Source: Albula goreensis (Eukaryota; Chordata; Actinopteri; Albuliformes; Albulidae). From it: 64,000 bases of DNA. The translations under genes and the position numbers were made by a program. The DNA lies in assembly GCA_022829145.1 (NCBI GenBank), contig CM040751.1:930001-994000 (forward strand), in the 5' to 3' direction. Under the pieces are notes generated by a model. The model made no database searches. It saw only the letters and a list, made by a program, of their open reading frames with translations, and was not told the DNA's origin. Below, piece by piece: positions 39,667 through 52,320 of this stretch; the stretch's first letter is position 1, and each line of letters opens with the position of its first letter.

Positions 39667-40653
39667 TCAGTGAAGGAAGGAAGGGGGCGATGACACGCTG
39701 CACTTGGTGATCTCAGAGCACTGGTCAACATTCTTCTTGATCCTGTAGAAATGCTCCACGTAGCTGGAGCGTCCCAGGAGCTCCACAAAGTCCTCGTCAT
39801 GGGTGATGACGAGCAGCTGGAAGTTACGCTGGAGGGAGCGACTCTTGACGATCCTGTGCGAGACACACGTTAAAGTCACAGGAAAGATTATTGGCGCTTC
39901 CCAACAAAAACTACACGTTTGCAGATGGTCCTCGTTAAATGGTAAATTCAAGACGATTTGTTCTGAAAATTCAACATTAAGACAGGAAAAGTTGTTTCCT
40001 TTTGTGCGGAGAGTTACTCTATTCACCCAGCAGACAAATGAAATCAAGCTTTTCCTACTACAGCCATTAGATTTGGTGCAAATCAACATTTCAGACATAT
40101 ATACTCCTCCTCTAAGCATCTCTGTACTTACTCCACAAGGGCATGGGCCAAGGACTCTATGTTTTCTTGGTCCAGGTTGGTGTTGGGTTCGTCCAGGGCT
40201 AGAATACCACAGGTCAGGCAGAAGGCCTCTGCTAAGGCCAGGCGAATGATGAGGGAGGCCAGGACCTGGGGAACACAGAAGCTGCATTCTCAATGGCTGC
40301 GTTGAGCGCGCATGGTCTGAAACTAAAATGGCTGGACACTGCGGTAATTTCGGCTCAGCTGTTCCACAGGTCAATGTACATTTCCATAAACAGTGACAGC
40401 ATGACACCTAACACACTCCCGATACATGAAAATAAGAGATTTCCATCGCATTGGTACGTACACTAACAGAACTATCGCAGACACAGCCTCATTCTGGGGA
40501 CAGACATTACCTTCTGTCCTGCACTACAGCGCCCCCTCATGTCCAACGCCATATTGCCGTTCACCATCACCACGCGGTAGTTGTACATCCTCGTCTTCGC
40601 ACCAGCCAAGGCACTCTCGTCCACGTCGGAGCGGATCTCCACGTATTCTATGT
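39667..40653 (-). pseudogene. rad50: rad50 C-terminal ATPase lobe exons, still open
   Basis: Three exons (40511-40653, 40132-40265, 39667-39853) with intact phases and splice sites encode the ABC signature region ([10 protein letters not shown]), Walker B and D-loop ([12 protein letters not shown]) and the His switch ([10 protein letters not shown]). The D-loop reads PNTNLD, where vertebrate RAD50 has PTTNLD. They are separated from any intact N-terminal lobe, so no working ATPase is expected unless a truncated transcript is made. Confidence 0.8.
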
Positions 40654-41799
40654 CTAAGAGGGTGGACAGTGTGAAGGGGACCGTCAATATATACGAGCAA
40701 CCAGAATTTTTGGCAAGAGACATTGACAATCGCAGACGTAGGGCTCAGCTCTTCAGACTGTCTTGTTTCAAACTGAGGTTGTGGTATTCTGCAGTTTTGG
40801 TTAGGTTAAAGGCCATATTATTTATGTATTGTTTGTTCTCATAATTTGTATATCAGCTCAGGTTAGCATTGTTAGCCTGCAGCAGTACTTCAGTGATCAT
40901 ACATGCTCACTAGCTGGTCAGGTAATTTTGTCTGCCAGTATTGCTCATATCAATCAGATGAAGGCAACAATACAAGTGGATACAAGTGTCTTTATGATGT
41001 AATGTAACAAAACTTTGGCTCTCAGCAACAGTACTTTGATGTAACAACCATGCTAAATACAGTGAATGTATCATAATGACTGCAGCCTGTCATGATAAAA
41101 TATCTGCATAAGCCATTTTGAGATTTGAGGATTTGAAACCTTGTCCTCTGTAGGTGCTGTGCCACAGGTCACGGATAATCTTATTGATCTCCTCCATTTT
41201 GTGCTGTGAAACTTCATTATGGTTCTATGGAGGAAATGGACAACAACTGAGAACAATCAAAAACAACACAACTGTACATATTCTACCCTAATATTACACA
41301 CTGGCAAGGTATTGCCATTTCGGCTATTGTTCTGAAGTGCAAATGATGTTGGATAATGAGATATTTTATATATACAGGGCAAGATGAGCAGGGTGGCACT
41401 GAATAAGGAACTGAGAGGAGAACACAGTAAATCTGCACTTCTGCTGACTGTGGGCTTTATTAATGGATTAGCCTCAGTTCTGGTTAGCATAGTTAGCATA
41501 GGTAACTTGAATTCATACAGTGATGTTTTTTTATTGGAATGCCGTTGGCCAGCTCTAGCGCTATTACCCATATGAATCAAGTTGAATACATTTAATGTTC
41601 GCCCACACAGACTGCAAACCGCTCTCGATAAGAGCATCTGCTAAGTGACTGTGATGTAATTTAATGCCTACTAGTAAAGTGCAGCAAAGACTCATTAAGT
41701 CATATTTTAAATCGCTGCTAAAAATGACATTCGGGCACATGCCCGAATCCGTGCAAGACACTGAGCATGTCGGAAACTATGCAAACAGATCTGCAAATG

Positions 41800-42900
41800 T
41801 GCAACTGTGAATAAAGAAGTGAGGAAGATGCTATGTAAAAGATAAAGTCATTGGCCTCCACCAATTAAAACCACACTTAAGTAACAGACTGTGTAAGTAA
41901 GTGATAAGAACTGACAGGTTTTTGCTGAGCAGAAAGGCATGATGGTTATCACCAAGATAAGAGCTTAGTCATAGCTTCCTGGCATTGTGAAAAACACATT
42001 AAATAATCTCCAGACTTGGACACTTATCCTTCAGATTTCACACAATTTACTGTAATAATAATACAAGTAACAGACTTTACACATTTTATTGGTAAAATGT
42101 TTTGTGTAGTAAATAAGTTAATAGATGCTTATGAGTGTATGGAAAATCTACTTTTGCCCTGAGTCTCTCTGATGAATAAGGTGACGTTCAGTAACAGATT
42201 TGTCATAATATTCTGTCAGTCTGTGTCATAACATTCACGGAACATGACAAATTTTCTGTGGGATGTCATACTTAGTCTGTAGAAAAATCTCAACAAGATT
42301 TTTCAAAATAAAGGAAAAGCTCAAAGAAATTCAACATTTATTTGAGCTCAACCAGATTTATCTCTGGTCCAAAAGTCCATCAGTGAATCGTTCATTTGAC
42401 CCAGAGTCATGTCACAACTGTGTCAGGTCAAAGTTCACTCTACAGGAGTCTGAACTGTAGCCGTTGTGGCCTTGGACTTGTATGAATCAACCGCGTGAAA
42501 ATACTTAATAACACACAAATGCATTTACGAACCATGGGTGAGCAACTATGTTATCTTTCCTACAGCTACTGTATGAAAATTTAAAAAAATGACAAACTAA
42601 AATCTTTAGTATAATTTCACAAATTATAGCACAACAAATTTTCAAATGAGAGAATACTTAAAAATAAATGAAACTAAAGCTTGGAAGAATACTGGAAATT
42701 TTAGACTGGGATTAACTCAAATGTTATCCTAATGGAAGTATTGAAATCAGTTTTACACTTTTCCATGAAGCTTGGCTATCGGTTGTGTATTAATTCATTA
42801 AAATAGACCACTTAATACAAATTTCAGCTTTTTTTTTTGGAAAAAAATGTAATTCTAACATCGGAAAAGACAAAGAGAGCCTTTGGGAACAATAGCTCTT
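41800..42900. other. rad50 intron interior, no gene seen
   Basis: AT-rich DNA without coding signal. A SINE-like tail ('gataagagcatctgctaagt') sits just before it at about 41620-41650. Confidence 0.5.
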
Positions 42901-43294
42901 CCGATGTTAGCGTCACCCACACGCTCTCACCCCCTGAAGGTTCACTGGTCGAGGGCCTGATGGTAGATGCCCAAATCCGTGTCGGCCAGTTCGGTGGTTC
43001 TCATGACAATCATCTTGAGGCGGTAGAGCTCTTCGGTCTTGCTGCACTGCTCCTCGAGCAGCTCTCCTCCTCAAAGCCTCTCTGCTGGCCCAATACATGC
43101 AAGTCCCAAGTCAAGACAGATATGTCCAAGACAAGTTGAAGTCCTTAACTTCACAATCATAAACAAGTCAATAAGTGGTCTTTACCAAATGTAATGCACT
43201 AGTATTATTTAGTATAATTAATTTTCACAAGTAATGGTAAATTGGTGTTCATCCCTGTTTAGACAAACTATAACTCAATGGAAATATCTGGGTA

Positions 43295-43430
43295 CAGGTT
43301 GAGCATCCCTAATCCGAAAGGAAATTTCCAAAACACTGACATATGACATATGCAACGTATGACCATCTGTACATACCACTAAAAAAAATGTCTGGTCCCC
43401 AGGCATTTTGGATAAAGGATACTTAACCTG
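43295..43430. mobile_element. Short inverted-repeat element (Tigger-type MITE)
   Basis: Ends 'caggttgagcatccctaatc' and, inverted, 'caggttaagtatcctttatc' form an imperfect terminal repeat about 136 bp apart, with TA at 43293-43294. There is no coding content. Confidence 0.55.
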
Positions 43431-44509
43431 TGGTAGCCTATTGTGTGGGAAGTAGGGGTGCAGGGAAAACAATGCAGTTCGGAATTATTTTTTTCATTGC
43501 ATTTCGTATGACTTACGTTTGTGATGTTTTTTTGGTTTTTTTGGTTGTGATTGTGTTGTGCTGCTGTGTCAAAACTAAAAACATTTAAATACATGTAATG
43601 TATGTAAATTCAGTTTATGTGTTTTGAAGAGATTTTGACTGAAATATGGTCTTGAGGTGAAAACATATACTAATGTTTCTAAATGTGAAAAGAAAACAGC
43701 ACCCCCTCCCATTCACAGTATTTAATAACAATACATTCCAGTATCAAAATGCAATATCCATAAAATTATTTCACTGTTGCCAAGGACCATGATAAATCCT
43801 CATCACAAGGTTCTTGGCAATTTCTACATGTACAAATAATTAAATGAATACAGAAAAGTAAGACAGAACTACACCTCTGGAGGAGGGGCGTTTATGGAGA
43901 CTTGAGAGGGGTGAGAAACAGCCAGTCAGCGGGCCAGTTGTTTGACACCAAAATTGACTGCCCAAATTCCAGAACTTCAGCGCAGGAATTTCAATGCGAG
44001 AATGTGAGAAGTGACAGTCATAGCACATTTGTTAGGCGTAAAGTAAGAAAATCCTGGTGTATTGATTACTTAAAATGTTTGGTTCCGTTCAGAAAGACTG
44101 CGTGGGCTCTTGCATGTACATGCACAATTCATTTCATGCGAAACAGTTCGATTGCAGCTAGATAAGCCCAGCCACAACTGAGAAGGTTGCTCATTTCTAG
44201 CTAATTAGTAGGCCGAGCGTTAGCTGTTCAAGCGCTGTTGTACAACGTTCAGGAATTATAGGCTTTTAGGGTATTAACATATAAGAGGACAGGGCTAAGC
44301 ATTATTTGAAATGTTTAATATAAAAATGATTAGATAATTAGATAAAATTAAATAATTTATGAGGTTAAGTCATTATGGACATGATTTTAAGAACACATAC
44401 AGCCTTCAAATGACTGATTCTTGCAGGTAATAGCATTTGTTTCGTATTTATGGTATATTTATAGTATTCCAAAGAGTTTTTAATGTAGACATTTTAACAG
44501 GTGTGACAT

Positions 44510-45132
44510 GGGGTCGGGTGTTGGCACGGGAGAGCCTCCCACGCTTCAGGGAATCGGTGGAGGAGCAGCTGGGATCAGCACCACAACCCCCTGGACAGCG
44601 TCAGGACCAGTGAGAGCCGCTCTCAACAAGGCAATCAGTTCCGGTGAGGAATCCAAGCTCCTCAGCTGCGGCTGCTCTCGATCACAGACAAAGTCCTACA
44701 GAGCCCTCTCAGCCTGACTGCCTACCAGCAGAGACACACTAACCGCTCTTGGTGTTTTCCCTCTTTTCATAGATTCCGGGTAGGAGCTGAATGCTTCCAG
44801 GAGATCATGGCTTGCCAGTACCCGATCCATCCTCCTGTTCGACCTGGTGGAAAGCATCCCAGCCTGTGTTGCCGTCTCACCTGCCTTACCTTTGGTTCTT
44901 CTGGCTAAATGGGTTTTTTTTGCATTATATTTTTCTTTTGTTTTCATTTTTATAAAAAGCACCGTGTACTGGTCCTTGGCTTAGCGGGATGGCTAACCCG
45001 CTATCATTTCCTTGTGTGTTGTGCTGGACTTTAATTTGTGTTAACAAAATTGCTACGGCCACAGTTTTCCTGGCAACTGTGTTCTCCGTTTGGTACTTCT
45101 GCCGCCCACCTACACCGACCATCCCCTCCTCT
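44510..45132. other. Unidentified segment between 12-bp direct repeats
   Basis: CAGGTGTGACAT occurs at 44498-44509 and again at 45133-45144, bracketing about 620 bp of more GC-rich DNA inside a rad50 intron. The insert opens with a small frame (44508-44717) that I do not recognise, and has no A tail and no obvious inverted termini. The direct repeats suggest an insertion with target duplication, but its class is unclear. Confidence 0.3.
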
Positions 45133-45594
45133 CAGGTGTGACATCATCTTGACATCATCAGCCCCAGGACAAAAACATTTTAATACTGCATGTAAATGAA
45201 AGGAAAACCTTCCTTTTCAGAGTGAACAAAGCGTGTCACAATCAGTATTTAACCACCACACAGCTGATGGCGCTTCAGATCCGCCATCTTTGTCTCCTTA
45301 TTCCTTTACAGTCTGCATGTCATGGATGACGACCTGCAGCTCAGCCTCCAAGGGGAAGGTGTGCCAGCACACGGAGCAGCAGGGCTCACCTCCTCCGTCA
45401 GCTGGCTGATGAACTGGGTGTACACCGCCGTGGGCCCCAGCCAGCCTCGCTACCCATGAAGGAGTGAATGAACACAGTCATACAAACTGAGCGTGGTCAG
45501 AGAGAGAACACAGTCTCCAAAAACCAAGCATTATTTGAAATAAAACAGTTACACAAACCAAGCATGGCCAGAGAGAGAATACAGTCTCTCACAA

Positions 45595-45629
<35 letters not shown>

Positions 45630-48272
45630 AAACACGATCACAGTGAGAACACACAGACTTTCAATCAACCAAAGCAACTTTCCAGTCTAATGGGCAAAAT
45701 ATGACTGTCAGAGATGACTGAAGAAAAATGACTGATTACAGATCTTCCAGCGGTGATGAGCAGGCATGAATGCTTGGTGACTGAAGCAAAGGTTTAAAAG
45801 CACGAGCATCACTGACGATATTACTGCCATTTAGGTCACACAATATATTCTTTTGTAAGACAGCGCCCTCCAATGTCTAAATGTGGAAGTGCAGTTGCTC
45901 CAGTTGTACATAATTTCACAACCCTCTGCTTGGAGCTCTTCTCCAGGTCCTCCTGCAGCTTGCCGAGAGCTGCCTGGAGGTCCTGGCTGCCGCAGACATT
46001 GAGGAGCTTCTCCAGCTGCTCCTCCTTCCGTTTGATCTCTGCACAGCAGCGGCTCTCATTCCGCTCACCTAAGGCCAGGTCCTCCCTGAAATCATACACA
46101 GAGAAAGCAGGTAAATACAGCAGACTGAAATTACGCAAAGAGACCAGATTTAGAACTGATGGAAAACTGATTCTTACAACAACCAAGAGGAAATAAAACA
46201 TAAAACCACAAGACTCTTACTACAGTCAGACTGCAAGCGAATTAATACACCTGATCTTTACTGCAAACAAAGGCAAAGTGAAGACAAATACACTTGATCT
46301 GACCTGAAATTATACACTTACAGCAAGCAAATGCACCGGATCATTACTGAAATTCAACACAAAGCAGTTAATTGCACAAGTCCTTACTGAAATGTTCCAC
46401 AAAAAGACAATCCTAGTCTCAAATATATTGACAGGCTAGAGGATATAATGGGACACTTCTAATTTGCATGAAATTGGGAGTTAAAATCGATTTTAGAAAA
46501 TTACTGCCCAACACAAACACAATTGTTACGTTAACATCCGTCCAAGAAGCAAGGGTTCCTTATTTAGGAGAACAATGAAAAATGCGCAGGTAATAATAAA
46601 CCATGAATAAACTGATATACTTCCATAGCTGTATGTGCATTTATATATGCGCTGCAGATGGCAAGATTTTGTACAATAATAGAAGAAAAACACATGCATG
46701 TCCTGTACGCAACTGGCCACCGGAGGGCCAAAACAAGCATAAATGCGAGTGAAATCTGATGTGAGTAGTAACATGGTCACCTGAGCTTGTACAGCTCGTC
46801 TCTGGTGGAGTTGACCTCCCGGTTCTTGCTGTAGATCCAGTCCTCCAGCTGTCGTTTGTTTGGGAAGTGGCCTATCAAAGACGTCAGCACCGCGTTGTGC
46901 CCGGACTTGATTTTCCGCACTTGTTCTTCCTTATCCATCTGGTCCATGGGGAATAAAAAACGGCTTACATGAACACGTGGAAAAGAAATATGCCTTCGCC
47001 TTTTTTCGCAAACTGTACCGGGAACAGTCCCGCGGTAGCTTTCAAACCAAAGAATAAGAGATACGATTAGTCTTTCAAGGAAAAGATGAAGGTTCTTTGC
47101 CAAAGAAACTAACTAAACTCTTGTTCAGGCTCAAGGGGGGGGGGAGGTAAGTGTCACATTTTCAAAGAAAGGCAGACATTTCTGTAGCTGTAGGTGCACC
47201 ATTGTTCCAAGGTAGGTTGCCATAGGCTTCAAGCTGTGGCCCTCAGTGCCACAAGAGAAACAATTTGATAAACTGGAATAAGGACCAGGATCCTGGGGGG
47301 GGGGAGAAGTACCTAATACACATTTGTAGTGGAGCTCCTACCTTGTCCTTCTTCAGCATGTCCATCTCCGTGCAAGATTTGGTGTGAGCATTCAGCACCT
47401 CCATCTCCTGGTCCAGCTTGTGATGAGCCCCGTCCAGCTCCGCCTTCTCCCGCTGGAGCTCCTGCAGCTCCGCCTTCAGCCCATCTACGGTGGAGTTCTG
47501 CACTGTCCAGCTCCCTCTCCTGCCGTGCGCACATACAGAGAGAGAGTTTTAACAGCCTTTCATTTTTTTCTTTAACTCCGCCAAGCAAACTGAGGACACC
47601 ACACACACAAATACAAAAAGTATAAAGTAAATAACTACACCCAGAGATCATGGATTGCAACATGGAACACCGCCATAAAAATGAAATAAACACTGATAAC
47701 AGTCAATACATCCAGTTCAGATCAGACAGAGAAAGAGAGAGAGGTGGGCACTGGGTCCATTGGGAAACCTGCAATAAGTACAGTTTAGAGGACTGCCCTC
47801 CTGGGGGCGCTAGCGAGCAGCTCACCGCTTTGGTCAGCTACTGCTCCAGCTCCTGGCCCGGATTTCATCTATGTTGTGCTGCGTCATCACTTCCTTTTCT
47901 TGCATGCCTCTCTGAGATTAAAATGGAGAGCAACACACTTAAATCATAGTGCAATCAACAAGGGTCTCCAGGCAGGGGAACTGGAGAACTTAAATGACAC
48001 TGACAAAAAAGGATGAGAAAACTGAAGGGAAGTTTTGCCCTTCATTATCCTCAGTGTTGTATCATTTATATCATTACTGAAAGTCACAGCAGACCAGAGT
48101 TCATCCATTCTCGAGAGAATCATCCCTCAAAAACCAATTAACACCACTGACTACACAATTAATTCACCTCACCTTGTTTTTAGGGCATAAAAAGTAAGGG
48201 ATTGGATTTTGAGGTAAAAGCAACAACCTGCATAATCTCCACGCAGGTCTCATTGACCATACAGTAGACCCT

Positions 48273-48877
48273 TTATTTTAGATAGGGGAAGAGGCCATAA
48301 TTGTCAGCTATACTCTCACATGCACTATCAAACCCTCTCTCGCGAACCCTCACTCTTATAGTGTGAAGACCCTCTGTCGTCTGACGTCGTCTAATCGGGT
48401 CAAGCCCTTGAAGACAGTGTCTGACACAGCAACACTGTATGCAAATGCTGGTTGCTCGTAGGCTTCCCAGAACATAGCGTTCTCCGGCATTTAGGGCATT
48501 CCCTAGTATCTCAGCTACCAGGTTGTTCAATGCCTCAAGATGTAAACTCACAGATGTGCGTCAGCTGATTCCGAAACATGAAGCAATCAACTGCAAATTA
48601 ATTCCGAGAGACTCACATTGAGCAATGTGATCGTATGATACATCGTATCGAGGTGGACCAACATATCCATTCCTAATTGTCGGAGGGATGGAGGAAACCA
48701 GGAGTTTGAAATAATCTTAAGGAAAAAAGAAATAGTCCTGGTGTGGTCTTCAATGTCCCAGTACTGTCTTTCCAAAGCCATGCAGTCTGATCCCAAGCTA
48801 TCTGACTGCCTATGAATATCTTGAAGACATTGTAAGGCATTGTGAAAAAATGTAAACACATCTTCATTTCCCTTCAC
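48273..48877 (-). pseudogene. Integrase-like transposon gene fragment
   Basis: Two adjacent minus-strand frames (48587-48877 and 48273-48551) read like the N-terminal part of the fish repeat proteins carrying an integrase core: a helical block with ALQCLQDIHRQSDSLG, then GERYVLGSLRATSICIQ, CVRHCLQGLDPIRRRQ. A stop separates the two, and the catalytic core that should follow is absent. The copy is broken and sits in a rad50 intron. Family assignment is from pattern memory only. Confidence 0.35.
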
Positions 48878-49061
48878 CTGAACTAGTCAACTAAGTTGCA
48901 AAACAAAAATAAATGTTTAAAGCATTCTTATTTCCACAAATAATCAAAATTGCCAATGCTATCTGTAGCAGATGTAGGTTAGGATATTCAAAAACTGAAC
49001 CGTGCTTGCATACTCTGTGAGTGAGCCAATGAGAAGTGTTCCAGCCACTCAAAAAATGCAA

Positions 49062-49480
49062 AGATCAAACTCTCTCTCACATACTATCAAACTCTCTCTC
49101 ATACACTATCAATCTGTGAGAGTGTTTGATAGCACGTGAGAGAGAATCTGATAGCTTGTGAGAGAGTTTGATAGCACGTGAGAGAGGGTTTGATAGCGCA
49201 TGTGAGTGAGTTTGATCGTGGGTGAGAGAGGGTTTGATAGCACATGTGAGTGAGTTTGATCGTGCGTGAGAGAGGGTTTGATAGCACATGTGAGTGAGTT
49301 TGATCGTGCGTGAGAGAGGGTTTGATAGCACATGTGAGTGAGTTTGATCATGCGTGAGAGAGGGTTTGATAGCACATGTGAGTGAGTTTGATCGTGCGTG
49401 AGAGAGGGTTTGATAGCGCATATGAGTGAGTTTGATCGTGTGTGTGAGAGAGGATTTGATAGTGCATGTCAGAGTACAGC
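49062..49480. repeat. 44-bp tandem array built of 22-bp half units
   Basis: About eight copies of 'tttgatagcacatgtgagtg' plus 'tttgatcgtgcgtgagagag' type half units run from 49113 to 49470. Two inverted copies sit at the left edge (49062-49112) and one more inverted copy lies 0.75 kb away at 48313-48345, so the integrase-like fragment is bracketed. Confidence 0.8.
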
Positions 49481-50945
49481 CTCTCATACAAGCAGCCTCC
49501 CATGAAAGTCATGACTCACCATCATGGCCTTAAAGTCCTCATATAGCTCCATATCCTAGACTGCAGCTTGCAATAGCTGAGCTTTGGGGCCCAGCTGGTA
49601 TGCTGTTCCCTGCTTTCCAACACTGTCCCTCACCAAGTTCAAAACTGTCTCTTTTTTCTGCTTGTGAGTATTTACAGAAAGAAGCAATTGTTCGGCCTGT
49701 TGCCTGAATAACACAGAAGTGTCAGCTCAGTCACACCTGTTGACCTTATCTAACAGTTGCAGAGTTTTCTGTGGTCGTATGATGGGCCTGGCCATACCTG
49801 CTCCATTTTCTCCTCCAGATCTCTGTTGTCCTCCTCAATCTGCTTCTTCCTGCTCTCTAGGGTGTTGATATCATTATCCATCTGCACCACTTTCTCCAGA
49901 CTGCCATCGATTTCCATTACACAGTCCTGAAATGAGTGGCAGCACAGCCTCATGGCTATGTGTCAAAGCAAGCATTTTCATGACAATAATATGTACATCT
50001 TATCAAAGTCAAATCGATATTGACATTTAAGTTTTTATGTTCAATACAGGTGGATTACTTTTGTCAATTAAGAGATAATGTGATACACAGTGATGGAAAG
50101 ATGCTATTTGCCAAAAAATGAATTAGTGATTCATTAGAATTAAAACAGGGTCATCAGAAACCTAACTTTGGATCTCCCATCTTCAAAATCAAGCATTTTC
50201 CATTGCAACGGCAATAAAGTCACCATGATAACTATTTGGGGTCACCACAGAAACGGGTGGCATTGACACACAGGAGCTACTCGTCATTGAAAGTGCCATG
50301 CAAGGCATGCAGCATAGTCGCAGTGGTCCACAGTAGCCATCCACTGTCCCCACAGTGTACAGTACCTGGTCACTATGGTAACTGTGTCTAATCCCTGATC
50401 ACCGTGGGGACCCGCCTCCATGATCACCATGCAGACTTTGGAAGTGTGAATTCAAGAAATGTAATACATTTTTCATATTTTATCATATATCATATTATTT
50501 CATTATATATTTTTATACTTTTAAATAAACTTTAAACCATTGCTTAGTGAAAAGGGCACTGCTGTGTGGGCAAGTTCCTCTTACATTTCCAAGAATTGAC
50601 CTAAGAGAAACTCTCGCCAACCAGGTTGGCCACAGTGACCCATGTATTGGTTACAGTGGGCTGACCGTTAGAAACCTAAAGAGATGAAACTGTAAACAAG
50701 TGTTTTACTGGAAAGGGTGCCATTTACTAGAAATGTGACAAGTCATTTACATGTTATAAGAACAAATAAAATGTAATTGGGTAATTTTTGCCATATAGGG
50801 AGTTGGCTTGGGATGCCACCGTAGATATGCCATTTCATGATAGGCTAACTAAATGCTGCAGGGCTGAGTTTGTTTGCTGTAATCTTGTGTCACCAATTGT
50901 CCGGGGAACCCCCAAACACACACAAGAGCAGCCTTTCCCACGCTT

Positions 50946-50998
<53 letters not shown>

Positions 50999-51929
50999 AG
51001 CCCGATGGTACGCACAGTGCGTACAGCCTTAAACCTGCAAGCGCCAATGAGTGGACCAACTCACTGAAAATGTGTTATTTTACATGTTCTTCCAAGAAAA
51101 TGAGCCAAGCCCAATGAGTCTCGGGTTGAAAAAATAACTCATTGCATCATTTTTCTTTTAGTAAAAACAAATTGGGCCCAGAACACCACACAAGGGTTAA
51201 GGTGACGCGCCAGTATTTTCCGCAAATACCGTCAATGTTTTACCTGTCGTGCATGTTGGGTGCACCTGACTGGGATTGCCTGACCTACCGTTTTGCCTGC
51301 ACCGTTCTACCAGTACAGTCAATGGAGTAAAGAACGTGATGGCTTGTTTGTCCTTTGCCTCTACTCCAAAGCTTCTCACTTCATGCTTACTCATGTTCTC
51401 AATTTTTGACATCTTGATCTTCTAAACATGAGTCGTTAATAAAACGTCACGTCAATTCCCAACTTGAGCAAGTGTGTAAAACAATTACAGCAATAGCAAC
51501 AACTACTGTAATAGACAGTATGTAATTTGCCTTTGCTGAGTGGCTACTTAGCGTGCATAGCCAGCGTGCAAATGACAAACGAGTTAAATAAATTACTTAC
51601 TGTTTTGCTCGCTAGCAATATGGTGAGCAGAGTATTTGTTAATCATACAACCTCATGCAACACTCTGTAATGTGGGTTTTCATTTTGCTTTGGTGTTGCT
51701 AATACTAATACAGCTACCGAGCTTGATTCCCATGCTGGTTAACAGAGCAGAAGGTAGCTAGGCACCGATAGCTTACAAGAAAGGCAACGTTACCGTATCT
51801 TTCTTAACTACTCTGATTTTATGGAGAAGCCAATCGAAGACCTCAAAAACTGACAGGTTTGATATGTCTTATGCTGTTTAGTTTATATTTGAGCATTATA
51901 ACAAAGTAAGACTTTACCCGCAGGTATTT

Positions 51930-52320
51930 GTTTCGAAAGTTGCTGAGTTCACCTGTTCTTCCCCTCTAACTCGTAACTACAGCTCTTATAGCTGTGACGT
52001 AACGTTGCATACAGTTGCGCAAACTTTTATTTTGTTGACATTTCAAGTAAACTTGACATTTCTGTTTGTTTTCAGCCCGCATGAAAGCACAGGAACATTG
52101 CATAGTAATAATAATGTTTCTGCATCACATGACAGCCACCCAGTCTCGACACCAGTTTTGTCAATCTTTGATACTGAGTAGGGGTAACAGTTAGTCTAAT
52201 TGTTGTATGACGCATTTCAGCGGCGATATCGAAGCAACAGACTGGTGGTGGATTTGGTTTCCATTTATTTCAGTTTCAAGTACCCACTAAAATAGTGGTT
52301 TAGTGATTAATTTAGGAGTA
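51930..52320. promoter_or_regulatory. Upstream region of rad50 pseudogene, possibly bidirectional
   Basis: Contains a CRE-like GTGACGTAAC at about 51995-52005 and pyrimidine-rich tracts. It lies between the rad50 start (51412, minus) and a small + strand frame at 52321. No TATA box is evident. Confidence 0.25.

Larger units (their letters stand above)
39667..51412 (-). pseudogene. rad50: rad50 pseudogene, multi-exon
   Basis: RAD50 is the SMC-like ATPase of the MRE11-RAD50-NBS1 DNA break complex. Recognisable exons, 5' to 3': 51289-51412 (N-terminus, [16 protein letters not shown]), 49798-49926 (coil), 47826-47911, 47342-47519, 46781-46938 ([11 protein letters not shown]), 45923-46086 (CGSQD), about 45310-45452 (zinc hook), 42946-43084, 41140-41224, 40511-40653 ([10 protein letters not shown] signature), 40132-40265 (Walker B), 39667-39853 ([14 protein letters not shown], stop). 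Introns are kept, so this is not a retrocopy. Lesions: 5 bp missing from the P-loop, internal deletion plus stop in the 47.9 kb exon, frameshifts at 47.5, 45.4, 43.06 and 41.2 kb. No trace was found of the exons following exon 1 or of most of the C-terminal coil. The last three exons remain open. Sequencing error is unlikely because the neighbouring genes are clean. Confidence 0.85.

Noticed and set aside
49077-49487. 136-codon frame at 49 kb
   Set aside because: Produced by the 44-bp tandem array; composition is entirely repeat-derived.
39667-51412. Functional rad50 with sequencing errors
   Set aside because: Lesions include missing exons and internal deletions, not just single-base slips, and three adjacent genes are free of frameshifts.
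39667-51412. Processed (retroposed) rad50 copy
   Set aside because: Exons are separated by introns with splice sites, so this is a DNA-level duplicate.
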